Assembly (NCBI GenBank): GCA_015478645.1
Contig: JADMIL010000004.1
Span: forward strand, 1 to 64,000
Length of the DNA: 64,000 bases
Direction of reading: 5' to 3'
Source: Candidatus Binataceae bacterium
GTDB lineage: Bacteria > Desulfobacterota > Binatia > Binatales > Binataceae
Both the position numbers and the translations under genes were made by a program. How positions within the stretch are numbered: the first letter of the stretch is position 1; every line of letters begins with the position of its first letter. The notes under the pieces were generated by a model that saw nothing but the letters and a program-made list of their open reading frames with translations, did no database searches and was not told where the DNA came from. Below, piece after piece: positions 7,807-17,311 of this stretch.

Positions 7807-10014
7807 CTATGCGCGCTGCCAGTCCATCGCACCGGCGCGCCAGCAGAGATTGTCGCCGCGATCCTGCGTGATTGCACCAGAGACCCAGAAGGGCTTGACC
7901 GGCTCGATCAGATGGTGCGGCCGGCCGTCCGGCCCGGCGATCGGCGGAGCGGCGATCAGGCCTAGCGTTTTGACCAGATTCATCGTGTCGAAGTCGAACA
8001 GGCTGACGCGCAAGGTCTGGCCGATCCATCCCGATTTGGGCGGCGCGCTGAAGCGGCGCTTGAGCGAGACCAGCGCCTGGTAGCAGGCGCGATCGGCGCG
8101 CGTGGCGTCGCGGAATTGCTTGAGCGCGACGCTCTCGTACTGGCGCGCGGTGGCGATCTGGCCGAGGCCGAGTTGCTTGAGCCAGGGGGCGAGCGATTGC
8201 GTGGACGCCCTGGCCGCGCCGGCGCCGGCGGCGAGACCGAGCACGGTCCAGCGGCGGGTCTGCTCGTTTTCGTCGAGGGTCGGGCAGATCGAGGTGCGGA
8301 TGAAGAAAAGATTGTGCAGGTCATGCCTGGGATGCGGCGTCAGATCGCCCATCAGGGCGGCGGGCGGCGCGACGAACGACGAGGCTAAGCTGAAGCGGCC
8401 ATAGACTTCGCGATCCGAAATCGCGTTCCATTCGCTGCCGACGAAGCCGAGCAGCGGCAGGATCACGGGCCGCGCCGGCGCCGAGCGCGCGCGCAGCTCC
8501 GTGCAGTCGGCCGCGATCGCGAAGATTACTTCGCTGTCGGCCCAGCGCGCCGCGGGATCGGAGGCCGCCGCGAGATTCTTGAACTGGTCGGCGACCATCA
8601 GCACGTAGGGCGATGTAGGCGTAAAACGATACATTGAGTTATCCAGATGATCCCGGCAGAGCTTCGCCAGCACGGCCTCGCGCGCCCGAAGCGGCATCAC
8701 GCGCATAATGAAATCGGGATACTGGCTGGGGCCGGCGAGCTCCTCGAGCGCACCGCTGCCGACGGTCACGTAATCGTCGCGCCGCGGCGCCGCCGGGCCC
8801 GGCGCGATAGTGGTCGACCATTGCGTGGTCTTGGCGCGCCAGGCGATAGTCTCGGCGTTGCCGTAGGTCAGGTCGAGATCCCACCAGAACGGACAGACGG
8901 GCTTGAGGGTCACCACCGAATGATCGCCGTCGGCCGCGGCGTCCGCGAGTTCGAGGCCGAGTGTGTCGGCCACCGGCTGATTGGGCAATCCGTGCAGGCG
9001 AATCGAGACGCCGCCGCTCAAGTCGGCGGAGAGCGGATTGAAGAGCAGGCCGCCGCCGAGCACGTGGTCGACGCCGATTTCGGACTTGACCAGCGACTGA
9101 TAGCAGGCCGAGTCCGGATCGTGCGCGTCGCGGAACTGCTTGAGCACGATGTTATTGCGCATGAAGGGCGACGGCGTGAAGGCCTGGTTGCCGGCCGGCG
9201 CGCCGGGGCCGTAATTGGTCCATAGCTCGGGCAGCCACTTACTGAGATAGCCGGTGCCGCGCTGGATCATGGCGTCGTAGGGATCGTTGGGCCGCGGCGG
9301 CTTTGCGAGGTAGTTCCACGGGCGCGCGCCGGCAAGCGTATCGACCCACGCGGAGGCGGCGGTGAGCGAGCTTTGCATCGCGCGCGGAAGCCACGCGCAC
9401 CAGTCTTCGACGCGCGACGGCCACGGCATGAAGGCCGCGGGCGACTGGCGGATTTCGAGGAACGGGCGGAACGGCTCGGAGGCGCCGGGACTGCGCGCCG
9501 AATGGGTGGCGAGATTGAAGGCGACGCGGCCGTGCGGGTCGGGCGGATTGACCAGCGGAAAGAGCCGCGGCACGCGCACCGGAACCTTGGGCCAGCCGTA
9601 CATCTCGCGCCCGATCCAGATCGAGATCGGATGGTCGAGATAGATGAACGGATAGGTCATGGCCCAGTCGACGAAGACCAGATGGTCGCCCTCGCGCCGA
9701 TACCATTCGAGCGGGATGCTGAAGATCGCCTCGTGCTGCACGAGCCATCCGATCTTGTCGATTTCGAGGCGGTCGTAATTGACGGTCTGCAGCAGCACGA
9801 ACGGCGCGGCGGGCTTGAAGTAGACCGGCGGGCGGGCAGCGCCTTCGGCGGCGAAATTAAGGTAGTCGTCGCAGACCTGCTGGAGGCGCGCGAGGCTGGC
9901 GCGCAGCGGATAAAAGCGCATCCCGACAGCCGGAAACTGCATCTTGATGACCGGCGGCCAGTCGAGCAGCGCGGCGACCGCAACGTTGTAGTCGGGCAAG
10001 CGTGGGTCGGCCAT
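7807..10014 (-). CDS. tandem acetoacetate-decarboxylase-like protein
   Basis: The 735-aa protein is built of two related halves. The first (residues ~25-400) shows the acetoacetate decarboxylase signature IGREMYGWPKVPV, whose Lys corresponds to the Schiff-base-forming lysine of the family. The second half (~430-735) repeats the landmarks: MPLRAREAVLAKL matches MRFYPLRASLARL, TPTSPYVLMVADQ matches KPAAPFVLLQTVN, and CYQALVSLKRRF matches CYQSLVKSEIGV. The equivalent active-site stretch is SDREVYGRFSLASSF, with no lysine. I infer an active and a degenerate domain in one chain. Family members decarboxylate or dehydrate beta-keto acids; the substrate is unknown. It is the distal gene of the minus-strand isoprenoid-type cluster. 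Confidence 0.75.
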   Translation of the reverse strand: MADPRLPDYNVAVAALLDWPPVIKMQFPAVGMRFYPLRASLARLQQVCDDYLNFAAEGAARPPVYFKPAAPFVLLQTVNYDRLEIDKIGWLVQHEAIFSIPLEWYRREGDHLVFVDWAMTYPFIYLDHPISIWIGREMYGWPKVPVRVPRLFPLVNPPDPHGRVAFNLATHSARSPGASEPFRPFLEIRQSPAAFMPWPSRVEDWCAWLPRAMQSSLTAASAWVDTLAGARPWNYLAKPPRPNDPYDAMIQRGTGYLSKWLPELWTNYGPGAPAGNQAFTPSPFMRNNIVLKQFRDAHDPDSACYQSLVKSEIGVDHVLGGGLLFNPLSADLSGGVSIRLHGLPNQPVADTLGLELADAAADGDHSVVTLKPVCPFWWDLDLTYGNAETIAWRAKTTQWSTTIAPGPAAPRRDDYVTVGSGALEELAGPSQYPDFIMRVMPLRAREAVLAKLCRDHLDNSMYRFTPTSPYVLMVADQFKNLAAASDPAARWADSEVIFAIAADCTELRARSAPARPVILPLLGFVGSEWNAISDREVYGRFSLASSFVAPPAALMGDLTPHPRHDLHNLFFIRTSICPTLDENEQTRRWTVLGLAAGAGAARASTQSLAPWLKQLGLGQIATARQYESVALKQFRDATRADRACYQALVSLKRRFSAPPKSGWIGQTLRVSLFDFDTMNLVKTLGLIAAPPIAGPDGRPHHLIEPVKPFWVSGAITQDRGDNLCWRAGAMDWQRA

Positions 10015-10086
10015 CTTCAGGATCCCCCGGTCCAGGTTACAATGTTCAGCTAAATCCTACTTTGCGTAGACTCAGGCGGGCGGCGT

Positions 10087-11205
10087 TCAGGTCCGCTCGA
10101 CCACCCAGGTCACCAGCTCGCGGATAAAGCGCTTGTCGCGCGAATCGGGCAGCGGCCCGAAGGCGCGGCCGAACTCGTGCAGCGCGGCGCCGGCCAGGCC
10201 ATGCGCATAGCGGCGCGCATAGCCGATGCAGCCGTGGCGATCGATCTGCGCGCGCATCCAGGCCACGTCGCCGGGGCCGCGCGCCTCGCGCGGGGCGCGC
10301 AGAATCGCGGTCAGCCGTTCGCGATCGGCGGGCGGCGCCTGGCCGAGCAGGCGAATCAGCATGAGCGTGCGCTTGCCCTCCCAGAGGTCGCCGTCGCGCT
10401 CCTTGCCGTAGCGTTCGTCGGCGACCAGGTTGAGCAGATCGTCCTGAATCTGGAAGGTCGCGCCGAGCAGAAAGCCGAAGCGCACGAAGGCGGCGTGGGC
10501 GATTGGCGCGCGGCTGGCGATGAGCGCGCCGGCGCGCAGCGGAAAGATAGTCGCGAGCCAGCAGGTCTTCTTGAGCACCATCTCGAGATAGTTGGCGGGG
10601 CCGAGCGCGGTGACGTTGGCGTCGCGCCAGCCGAGTTCGAGCGCCTGCCCTTCGGCGCATTCCACGGCCATCCGGCCGGCCTCCTCGAGAATCCGCAGGG
10701 CGGTGCGATCGCCGAGGCGATCGCGATTATCGACCAGCGGCCGCAGGCTCATCAGGGCGAGCGCGTCACCGGCGTTGAGCGCGAGCGCGACGCCGTGGAT
10801 CGCGTGGAGCGTGGGCCGGCCGCGGCGCGCCTCGCTACCGTCTTCGATATCGTCGTGGACCAGCAGGGCGTTGTGCAGCATCTCGATCGCGGCGGCGGTG
10901 CCGACGGCGTCGGCCGCCGAGGCGCCCAACGCACGGGCGGCGGCGATGCAGAGGCTCGGCCGCATCATCTTGCCGCCGCGCGCGGGATAGTCGGCGGCAA
11001 GATCGTAGAGGTAGCGGCGCGGTTCGCCGGCGGCCAGATAGCGGTCGAGCGCCGCGCGGGTCATCGCGCCGTATTCGCGCAACATCGCGGGCACCAGCGG
11101 CGAGGTGACCTGGGGCGCGGTGATCTGCGGCGCGGGCGCCGTGGCGGGAGCCGGGACAGCCGCGACCGGCGAACCCGGGGCCACGGCCCGGACGCTACTG
11201 GCCAA
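10087..11205 (-). CDS. polyprenyl synthetase (trans-isoprenyl diphosphate synthase)
   Basis: The 372-aa protein carries both aspartate-rich motifs of chain-elongating isoprenyl diphosphate synthases. The first is HDDIEDGSEARRG (DDxxD, residues ~118-122). The second is QDDLLNLVADERYGK (DDLLN). GGKMMRPSL, the IPP-binding GGKxxRP region, precedes them. It would condense isopentenyl diphosphate with an allylic diphosphate to give a C15-C25 or longer product; bulky residues that would set chain length cannot be judged confidently. The N-terminal ~35 residues are Ala/Pro-rich and probably disordered. The start overlaps the end of the upstream gene by 11 bases, implying translational coupling. Confidence 0.88.
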   Translation of the reverse strand: MASSVRAVAPGSPVAAVPAPATAPAPQITAPQVTSPLVPAMLREYGAMTRAALDRYLAAGEPRRYLYDLAADYPARGGKMMRPSLCIAAARALGASAADAVGTAAAIEMLHNALLVHDDIEDGSEARRGRPTLHAIHGVALALNAGDALALMSLRPLVDNRDRLGDRTALRILEEAGRMAVECAEGQALELGWRDANVTALGPANYLEMVLKKTCWLATIFPLRAGALIASRAPIAHAAFVRFGFLLGATFQIQDDLLNLVADERYGKERDGDLWEGKRTLMLIRLLGQAPPADRERLTAILRAPREARGPGDVAWMRAQIDRHGCIGYARRYAHGLAGAALHEFGRAFGPLPDSRDKRFIRELVTWVVERT

Positions 11206-11992
11206 GGCGCACGCTCACGGTGCCGCGCGGCTCGCCGCTTAAGCGGTCGACCACGAGGCCGGTGTAGAGGCCCGGCGGATGAGTATCGGAGATGCGCACG
11301 CGCAGAATGGTCCGGCCGTCGGTCGCGCCGACCACCAGGGCGACCTCGGCCAGCGGCGGCTGGTCCGGCGCGAGCGCGCGCAGCGGCGCAATGGTCAGGG
11401 CGGCGGCAATTGCCGGCGCGGGCAGATCGAGCGTGACCTCAGCCGGGCGGCGCGAGGTGACTTCGATCGCGATCGCGGCGGCACAGCGATCGGATCTGCC
11501 AGGCGCCTGGGACGTCGCCCGGCCGAGCGCACCAGCGAAGTCGCCGGCTGCGCCCGCGGCGGCGACGGCGGCGATAAAATCGGTCCATAGCGGAACGATG
11601 CTCGAGTAGAAGCGCACGCCCTGGGCGATCAGATCCTCGAGGCCGGCCGTGGCGATCGGCGCTGCGCCGGCCGGCGCTTTCGCGGCCGCGCCGTCCGACG
11701 CCGGTCCCGGGGCCGGACCGCCGTCCCGATCCTCGGCCGCGCGCTGGCCGGCGCGCAGATGTTCGTCGATCACGTGGTAGGCGGTCGCGATGTCGCCGGC
11801 GACAGTGTCGTCCGCGACGTGATCGGGGTCGGCGCCATTGGCCGACGCATCATGCGGATGGCCTGGCGCGGAGGGCGTCGCGGGGCCGGCCGAGGCTGCG
11901 GCCGAGCCCGACGGACGCATCATCTTGGACCAGTTGCGAATGGGTCCGTCGCGATCAGGATCGGCGCGGCGATAACGTTGGCCGTCGCTCAT
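11195..11992 (-). CDS. unknown protein coupled to polyprenyl synthetase
   Basis: The 265-aa protein has no family I recognise. The first ~125 residues are low-complexity, rich in Ala, Pro, Gly and Asp. A helical stretch (LIAQGVRFYSSIVPLWTDFI) follows. The last ~80 residues look like a beta-sandwich (VTLDLPAPA, VALVVGATDGRTILRVRISD, HPPGLYTGLVVDRLSGEPRG). The tail resembles small Ig-like or copper-oxidase-like beta domains only in general character. Its end overlaps the polyprenyl synthetase start, so it is almost certainly co-transcribed with it. Confidence 0.7.
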   Translation of the reverse strand: MSDGQRYRRADPDRDGPIRNWSKMMRPSGSAAASAGPATPSAPGHPHDASANGADPDHVADDTVAGDIATAYHVIDEHLRAGQRAAEDRDGGPAPGPASDGAAAKAPAGAAPIATAGLEDLIAQGVRFYSSIVPLWTDFIAAVAAAGAAGDFAGALGRATSQAPGRSDRCAAAIAIEVTSRRPAEVTLDLPAPAIAAALTIAPLRALAPDQPPLAEVALVVGATDGRTILRVRISDTHPPGLYTGLVVDRLSGEPRGTVSVRLGQ

Positions 11993-12175
11993 CAGTTGTC
12001 TCCCCCCGGAGGTGGCTCCCGCGCATTGCGCGCATGCGGCAGACGGTCCTGTCAGGTTCTTCTGACGATCGCCGGGAACGCTAACTTGCGGCGACCGCCT
12101 GCCGCAGCTTAATCCAACGCCTGTTGGCCGGCGAACGTGCGACCAATCCGCGCGGCAGATGCATCTTCATAGCGC

Positions 12176-14437
12176 TTAAGGATGGTCGTAGCCAATTATA
12201 TCCGAGAGCGCCGGCCGCGACGAGATCGCATGCGCCGCGAGCCGCCCGGAGATTATCGCGGCCTCGACGCAGCCGACGTTGAGGCCGCATGCGGTCCAGT
12301 CGCCGGCGACGGTCAGGTTGTCGTAGGTATTATCCAGCGGCGAAATCCGAAAGCGCGTGCTGCCGGGGCGCGATTGCACGTAGCGATCGGAGGGATTGAC
12401 GTTGGCGCTCCAGAACTGCGTGGCGAAGCGTGCCGCGCCGGCGGTGGGCGAGGCGGCGCGCGCGGCGCCGGTGGCCCTCGCGGAGGCTTGCGGATCGACC
12501 AGCAAATCCCAGCGAAAGCCGCCGCCCGGGCGTATCGCGCGCGGCCAGAGCTGGCCGATATCGCGATCGAGAAAGCGGATCGCGCTATCCCGCACGGCGG
12601 CGCGCCGGCGAACGGGATAGTCCGCGTCGGCGCTGCCCGGCGCGGGGCCCTCGGCGTCGGGCAGCGCGCTACAGAAATAGGCAATCGCGCGCGGCCGGCG
12701 CGGCCAGCTCTCCTCGGGAATCAGATGGCGCATGTCGGCCCAGGTATCGAACGGATGGACGAAGCCGGAGAGGCAGGTCTGCGCCCCGCCCCATCCGAGC
12801 GCCGCCATATCCTCGGCCAGCCAGATTTGAAAGGCCTGGGTGGCGACGGTCTTCACATGGCGCACGAGGTCGCGCCAGCGATCGTCGCGATCGATCAGCT
12901 CGCGGCATACGTGGGGAATCGCGCCGAGGCCGACGCCGAGCACGACCACGTCGAAATCCCGGCCGACCCTGAGCGTGCGGGTGACGGCCTTGCGGCGGTC
13001 CCAATGGGACTCGAAGTCGCGGCCCTCGCGCGCCATCGCGGCGCCGCCGGCCAGTTGGCTGAAGTCGGGGCGCGACGGCCAGCAGGGCAGACCGCGGACG
13101 TCGACCAGCGGATCGTATTCGGCACCGTCCTTGAGGTTGGCCTGCACGTCGAACTCGAGCGCGGCGACGTAGGGACGTTCGCCGGGGGCGAGCGCGGCGG
13201 AATCCGCGAGGCGCAGGTTTTCGAGCCGATGGAAAAACTTGAAGGTGACGCCGCGGCGCTTGAGCACCTCGTAAAATGGCGCGAAGACCACGTCGCCCAT
13301 GGCAGCCTGCATACGCCAGAAAAACGCCCCGCGATAGGTGAAGAACATGCGCAGCGAGCCGCGAATCGCGAGGCCGGCGGCCTGGCACGGGCGCGTCACG
13401 TCGCCGTCTTCGTAGGCGAAGGCGAGGTCGTAGATGCCGCGAATCAGGGCCGAATCGAGCGCGCGATCGGAGGCTCCATTGAGGCGCAGCCAGTCGCGCA
13501 ATTCGTAGTCGTCGATCGCGTCGAAGCCGCGCGGATCGGTGGCCAGGCCAAAGCGCACGATCCCGGTCATCACGGCGAGATTGACGTCGATGATCTCCCA
13601 CAGGCGGCGCAATTCGTCGTCGCCGGCGATGAGCGGTTCGATCTGGCGGCGGACGCCCGCGGCAAGCGCCTCGATCAGTCCGAGCACGAGGCTCGCGGGA
13701 TAGAGCGGCACGGCGCGCACCGCCAGCTCGAGCATCGCGGCGGCTTCGGCCAGGGCGGCGATCGTCGCCAGCACGCCGTACTTGATCAGGCGGGCGATCG
13801 CGGCGGCCAATTGATCGGTCGCGCCGGATGGTGGCGCGCCGGCAGTGCCAAGCCGCGATCGATCGAGCGGGCGCGACTCGCCACCGGTTTCCGCCGCGCC
13901 GCCGGTATACGCCCCGCCCGCGGCGGCGGGACGATCGGGCTTGCGCAACTGGATACTGCCGAGCGTAATCCGGATCATCGTCGCCATGCGCATCATATAG
14001 GCGGTGACGCTGAAGGGATTGCCGCGCTCGAGCGGATCGCCGGGCTGCCCCTGGGCGGGCGGAAAGATCGCCTGCCAGGGCGACCATGCGCCGGTCGCGT
14101 TCTGCTCCATCACGCCGACCATCGGCGCGGGGGTGAACGCGTCGCGCCAGTCGGCAAAGCGCGAGGTGCGCGGATCGCGCTTGAGATCGGCGTAGCATTC
14201 GCGCAGAAGCTCGAAGGCGTTTTCATAAAAGCCCATCCAGATGTGCAGGCCGTGCTCCTCGATCCGATCAGCGAGTCCGCGCCCCGACGCGCCCTTGCCG
14301 CCGAGCCGCCATCCGACCTGGTAGACGGTCACGTGATAGGCGCCGCGATGCTCCGGGCGGGACAACTCGAAGGCGGCGGCGATCGAAGCGCATCCGCCGC
14401 CGATTACGGCTACTTCGATCGGCTGGTGAATAGTCAC
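12176..14437 (-). CDS. large FAD-dependent oxidoreductase (phytoene-desaturase/amine-oxidase-like)
   Basis: The 753-aa protein opens with a dinucleotide-binding fold VAVIGGGCASIAAAFELS. This is followed by YQVGWRLGGKGASGRG and ADRIEEHGLHIWMGFYENAF, the pattern seen in carotenoid-desaturase and hydroxysqualene-dehydroxylase-type flavoproteins. Near the C-terminus, DNLTVAGDWTACGLNVGCVEAAIISGR is the FAD-closing motif of the amine-oxidase/phytoene-desaturase superfamily. The central ~300 residues are longer than in ordinary desaturases. Next to a polyprenyl synthetase, oxidation or desaturation of an isoprenoid is the best guess, but the substrate is unproven. It is the first intact gene of the likely operon, since the upstream amidase is frameshifted. 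Confidence 0.82.
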   Translation of the reverse strand: MTIHQPIEVAVIGGGCASIAAAFELSRPEHRGAYHVTVYQVGWRLGGKGASGRGLADRIEEHGLHIWMGFYENAFELLRECYADLKRDPRTSRFADWRDAFTPAPMVGVMEQNATGAWSPWQAIFPPAQGQPGDPLERGNPFSVTAYMMRMATMIRITLGSIQLRKPDRPAAAGGAYTGGAAETGGESRPLDRSRLGTAGAPPSGATDQLAAAIARLIKYGVLATIAALAEAAAMLELAVRAVPLYPASLVLGLIEALAAGVRRQIEPLIAGDDELRRLWEIIDVNLAVMTGIVRFGLATDPRGFDAIDDYELRDWLRLNGASDRALDSALIRGIYDLAFAYEDGDVTRPCQAAGLAIRGSLRMFFTYRGAFFWRMQAAMGDVVFAPFYEVLKRRGVTFKFFHRLENLRLADSAALAPGERPYVAALEFDVQANLKDGAEYDPLVDVRGLPCWPSRPDFSQLAGGAAMAREGRDFESHWDRRKAVTRTLRVGRDFDVVVLGVGLGAIPHVCRELIDRDDRWRDLVRHVKTVATQAFQIWLAEDMAALGWGGAQTCLSGFVHPFDTWADMRHLIPEESWPRRPRAIAYFCSALPDAEGPAPGSADADYPVRRRAAVRDSAIRFLDRDIGQLWPRAIRPGGGFRWDLLVDPQASARATGAARAASPTAGAARFATQFWSANVNPSDRYVQSRPGSTRFRISPLDNTYDNLTVAGDWTACGLNVGCVEAAIISGRLAAHAISSRPALSDIIGYDHP

Positions 14438-14503
14438 AGGACCAGATCAATATACAATTACGCCGATCGGTGCGAGCCCGCCGCCGAGCGGCATGCGATA
14501 TAG

Positions 14504-16023
14504 CTACGACAACGCGGCAGCGTAGCTGGCGCCGAGCGTGCAGAGCCATTCGTCATGCAGCGGCGGCGCGATCAGCGAGATGCCGAAGGGCAGCCCGTTT
14601 CGCGCCGGGCGGCCGGAATCGCAATCGCGCAGAGGTCGAGCAGATTGGTGAAGTTGGTATAGAGGCCGAGCCTGCGGTTGGTTTCGAGCGGATCGGAGAG
14701 CACCTGCTTGACGGTATAGATCGGCGCCGCGGTCGGCAGCGCCATTACGTCGATGCGGTTCCATTCGCGCTGGGTGCGGCGGGCGAGCGTGCGCAAGCGA
14801 TAGTAGGCCTCGAAGACGTCGGCGGCCGAATAGTCAGTCGCGCGCTCGATCGCGAGGCGGGTCACCGGATGAATATCCTGTCCGTCGAGGCCGGCGCCGA
14901 GCAGCGCGACGATTGCCGCGTGGCGCTCGGCCAGCCAGGGTCCGTCGTAGAGTAATTCGCCGGCTTCGCGAAAGGCTGAATAGTCAATCTCGACGATGCG
15001 CGCGCCGAGCCCGCGCAAGCGGTCGAGAGCCCGTTCGTAAAGCTCCTCGGCCTCGCGATCGCCGAAGAATTCGGCTTGCGGCGCGGCCAGCACGCCGACC
15101 CTGAGTTCGACGGCGCCGGGCCGGCGCTGGACGCGCGAGCGGCGCGAGAACGGATCGCATTCGTCGTAGGCCGCAGCGACATTCATCAGGACGTGGGCGT
15201 CGCGCGCGGTCACGGCAAAGAGCGCTACGCAATCGAGCGTGCGGCACGCCGGCAGCATCCCGCGCGCGCTGATCAGTCCGCGGGTCGGCTTGAGCCCGAC
15301 CAGGTTATTGAAGGCGGCCGGTACACGGCCGGAGCCGGCGGTGTCGGTGCCGAGTGCGAAGCCGACGTGGCCGGCCGCGACCGCGACGGCCGAGCCGGAA
15401 CTCGATCCGCCGGCAATGTAGTTGCCGTCGATGGCGTTGCGGCAGATGCCGAGATTCGATCGCGTGCCGGTGAGCCCGGTGGCGAACTGATCGAGATTGG
15501 TCTTGCCGATTGGGAGAGCGCCCGCCGCGCGCATCCGCGCCACCACCGGCGCGTCCTCGTCGGCCGCGCCTATCCGCCCGCGGCATCCGGCGGTGGTCGG
15601 CAATCCGCGCATGTCGATATTGTCCTTGATTGCGAAGGGCACGCCGTAGAGCGGAATCGAGGCGGCGTCGATCCGCCGATGGTCGAGCTCCAGGCGGCGC
15701 GCATCTTCGAGCACTTCGTCTTGCGGGCGGAGCGAGATCCAGATGGGATTGCTGGCGTCGGCAGCGATCCGCCGGTAAGTCAGCCGCACCACCTCGGTAG
15801 GTTTCGCGGCGCCCGATCGATATAGCTCAGAGAGCGAAACCAGGTCGAGGCGAAAGTCGGCTTGGGCGCGATCCGTCACTCCGTTAGATATTCCCGCGCG
15901 CGTACTGGTTATGCCAATGCGATTCGTCCGAATAGCCATTGGCCGGCGGCGTCGCATGCTCCTGCGGCACGCAATCATCATCCGGATTAGCATTCGCGAA
16001 TAGACACTCGGCTCGATAAGCAA
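14504..16023 (-). pseudogene. allophanate-hydrolase-type amidase, frameshifted near the 3' end
   Basis: The amidase-signature Ser-cisSer-Lys enzyme is clear: VPFAIKDNIDMRGLPTTAGC carries the Lys, and NYIAGGSSSGSAVAVAAG the serines. DTAGSGRVPAAFNNLVGLKP and MLPACRTLDCVALFA are characteristic of AtzF/DUR1,2-type allophanate hydrolases. The main frame ends early at 14572 (IPAARRETGCPSASR), while the expected continuation NGLPFGISLIAPPLHDEW is encoded in the neighbouring frame (14504-14764). One extra base near 14595-14605 would join them, so this is either a recent mutation or an assembly error. The C-terminal allophanate domain of full AtzF is missing. The start is uncertain: GTG at 15879 or ATG at 15939 are possible alternatives to 16023. 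Confidence 0.8.
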
Positions 16024-16339
16024 CTACCATACCTTGAGCGATGGCAATCGATTGCCACGGTTCCGGTGAAAGTGGCGGCGTGGCTCACGGCACAATGCCC
16101 TTCGCGTGTGCAAATGCCTTCGCGGCGCACATCGCGAAAGCTGCGATCGCCACGCGGCCACGATCGGGCGCGCTCGCGCGGGATGCCGCCGCGGCAGGCA
16201 TCAACGTAGCGCTGGCGCGCGACCCCCGACTGCGATTAATCTTCGTCCATTGGAGTCACGCAGCCGGATGCGCGATCAGCGGCCGGCGCGGCCGCGGCAA
16301 TCCGCCAGCGCGCGCCGCGTCCGGACACGCGGAAGATTC
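16024..16339. other. intergenic region, nothing recognised
   Basis: About 315 bases between the divergent amidase and VOC genes. The ORFs drawn here (16041..16562 and 16106..16351) overlap the VOC gene in other frames and have no recognisable content. Promoters for both flanking genes are expected here but no convincing boxes were seen. Confidence 0.4.
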
Positions 16340-16350
16340 AGGAGGATGTA

Positions 16351-17142
16351 ATGTCGATTCGCCTTCGCCAGATCTGTCTCGTCGCCGAAAAGCTCGCCCC
16401 CGTAATCGCGGACTTCAAAGCGGTGCTGGGCCTCGAGGTCTGTTTCAAGGATCCCGAGGTCGCGGTCTTCGGACTGGAGAATTCGCTGATGCCGGTGGGC
16501 GACAATTTTATCGAAGTCGTCGCGCCGACCAAAGACAACACCGCCGCCGGACGCTATCTTAAGCGGCGCAAGGGCGACGGCGGCTACATGGTGATCTGCC
16601 AGTGCGACAGCCATGCGACGCAGCTCGCGCGCAAGGCCCGCGCCGCCACGCTCAGCGTGCGGCTGGTGCTCGACCATGAGACGCCGGCGTTCCATGCGAT
16701 GCAGTTGCATCCGGCGGACACCGGCGGCGCGTTCTTCGAGATCGATTGGGACGCCAAGGGCGAGCCGACGGGGACGTGGTCGCCGGCCGGCGGCGCCAAA
16801 TGGACCGCGGCGCGCCGCCTCGAGGTCGTCACCGCCTATCGCGCGGTCGAATTGCAGGCGGCAGATCCGCGCGCGCTGGCCGAGCGCTGGAGCACCATTG
16901 CGGAGATTGCGCTGCGCAAGGACGCCCAGGGGCGCCTCGCGATGCCGCTGGAGAACGCCGAGGTACGCTTCGTCGGGCTGAGCGACGATCGCGGCGAGGG
17001 CCTCGCCGGGATCGATATCGCGGTGGCCGATCGCGACCGGCTGGTCGCCGCCGCGACGGCCCGCGGATGCCGCGTGGGGCGCAATGAGCACGGACAGGTC
17101 GATCAGGTTGAGCTTTGCGGCACGCGCTTTTACCTGGTCTAG
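16351..17142 (+). CDS. VOC-superfamily (glyoxalase-like) protein
   Basis: The 263-aa protein begins SIRLRQICLVAEKLAPVIADFKAVLGLEVCFKDPEVAVFGLENSL, the usual first beta-alpha-beta unit of a vicinal-oxygen-chelate protein. A second, weaker unit begins near residue 140 (RRLEVVTAYRAVELQAADPRALAERWS), giving a two-module protein. Metal-ligand positions are not obvious; the typical first His is replaced (QICLVA), so a dioxygenase or lyase activity cannot be asserted. A strong ribosome-binding site (AGGAGG, 16339-16344) sits seven bases before the ATG and fixes the start. It is separated by ~170 bases from the amidohydrolase gene. Confidence 0.78.
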   Translation: MSIRLRQICLVAEKLAPVIADFKAVLGLEVCFKDPEVAVFGLENSLMPVGDNFIEVVAPTKDNTAAGRYLKRRKGDGGYMVICQCDSHATQLARKARAATLSVRLVLDHETPAFHAMQLHPADTGGAFFEIDWDAKGEPTGTWSPAGGAKWTAARRLEVVTAYRAVELQAADPRALAERWSTIAEIALRKDAQGRLAMPLENAEVRFVGLSDDRGEGLAGIDIAVADRDRLVAAATARGCRVGRNEHGQVDQVELCGTRFYLV

Positions 17143-17201
17143 CGGCCCAATTTGCGCGCTCGGTGCCGACCGCCATGATTATCCGTGCCGGTGGGTCGAA
17201 T

Positions 17202-17235
17202 TAGCTTGTCTTTCGCGGCGGCGATGCTATATCTG
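17202..17235 (+). promoter_or_regulatory. possible sigma-70-type promoter for the amidohydrolase
   Basis: A TTGTCT hexamer is followed after about 16 bases by TATATC, ~75 bases upstream of the amidohydrolase ATG. Both boxes match the housekeeping consensus in four of six positions. The assignment rests only on sequence and position. Confidence 0.3.
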
Positions 17236-17311
17236 ATGCAGAATATGCACATCAATCCGGGTCCGGCCGGACGGTCGGCCCACGTCTCTACCATCGAGGA
17301 GGGAACTCGCA

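Noticed and set aside
10177-11436. 419-aa plus-strand ORF
   Set aside because: Antisense shadow of the polyprenyl synthetase gene.
12182-14503. 773-aa plus-strand ORF, longer than the opposite gene
   Set aside because: The minus-strand frame encodes clear FAD-binding motifs at both ends; the plus-strand product is low-complexity and Arg/Gly-rich.
15076-15825. 249-aa plus-strand ORF
   Set aside because: Antisense to the amidase signature region.
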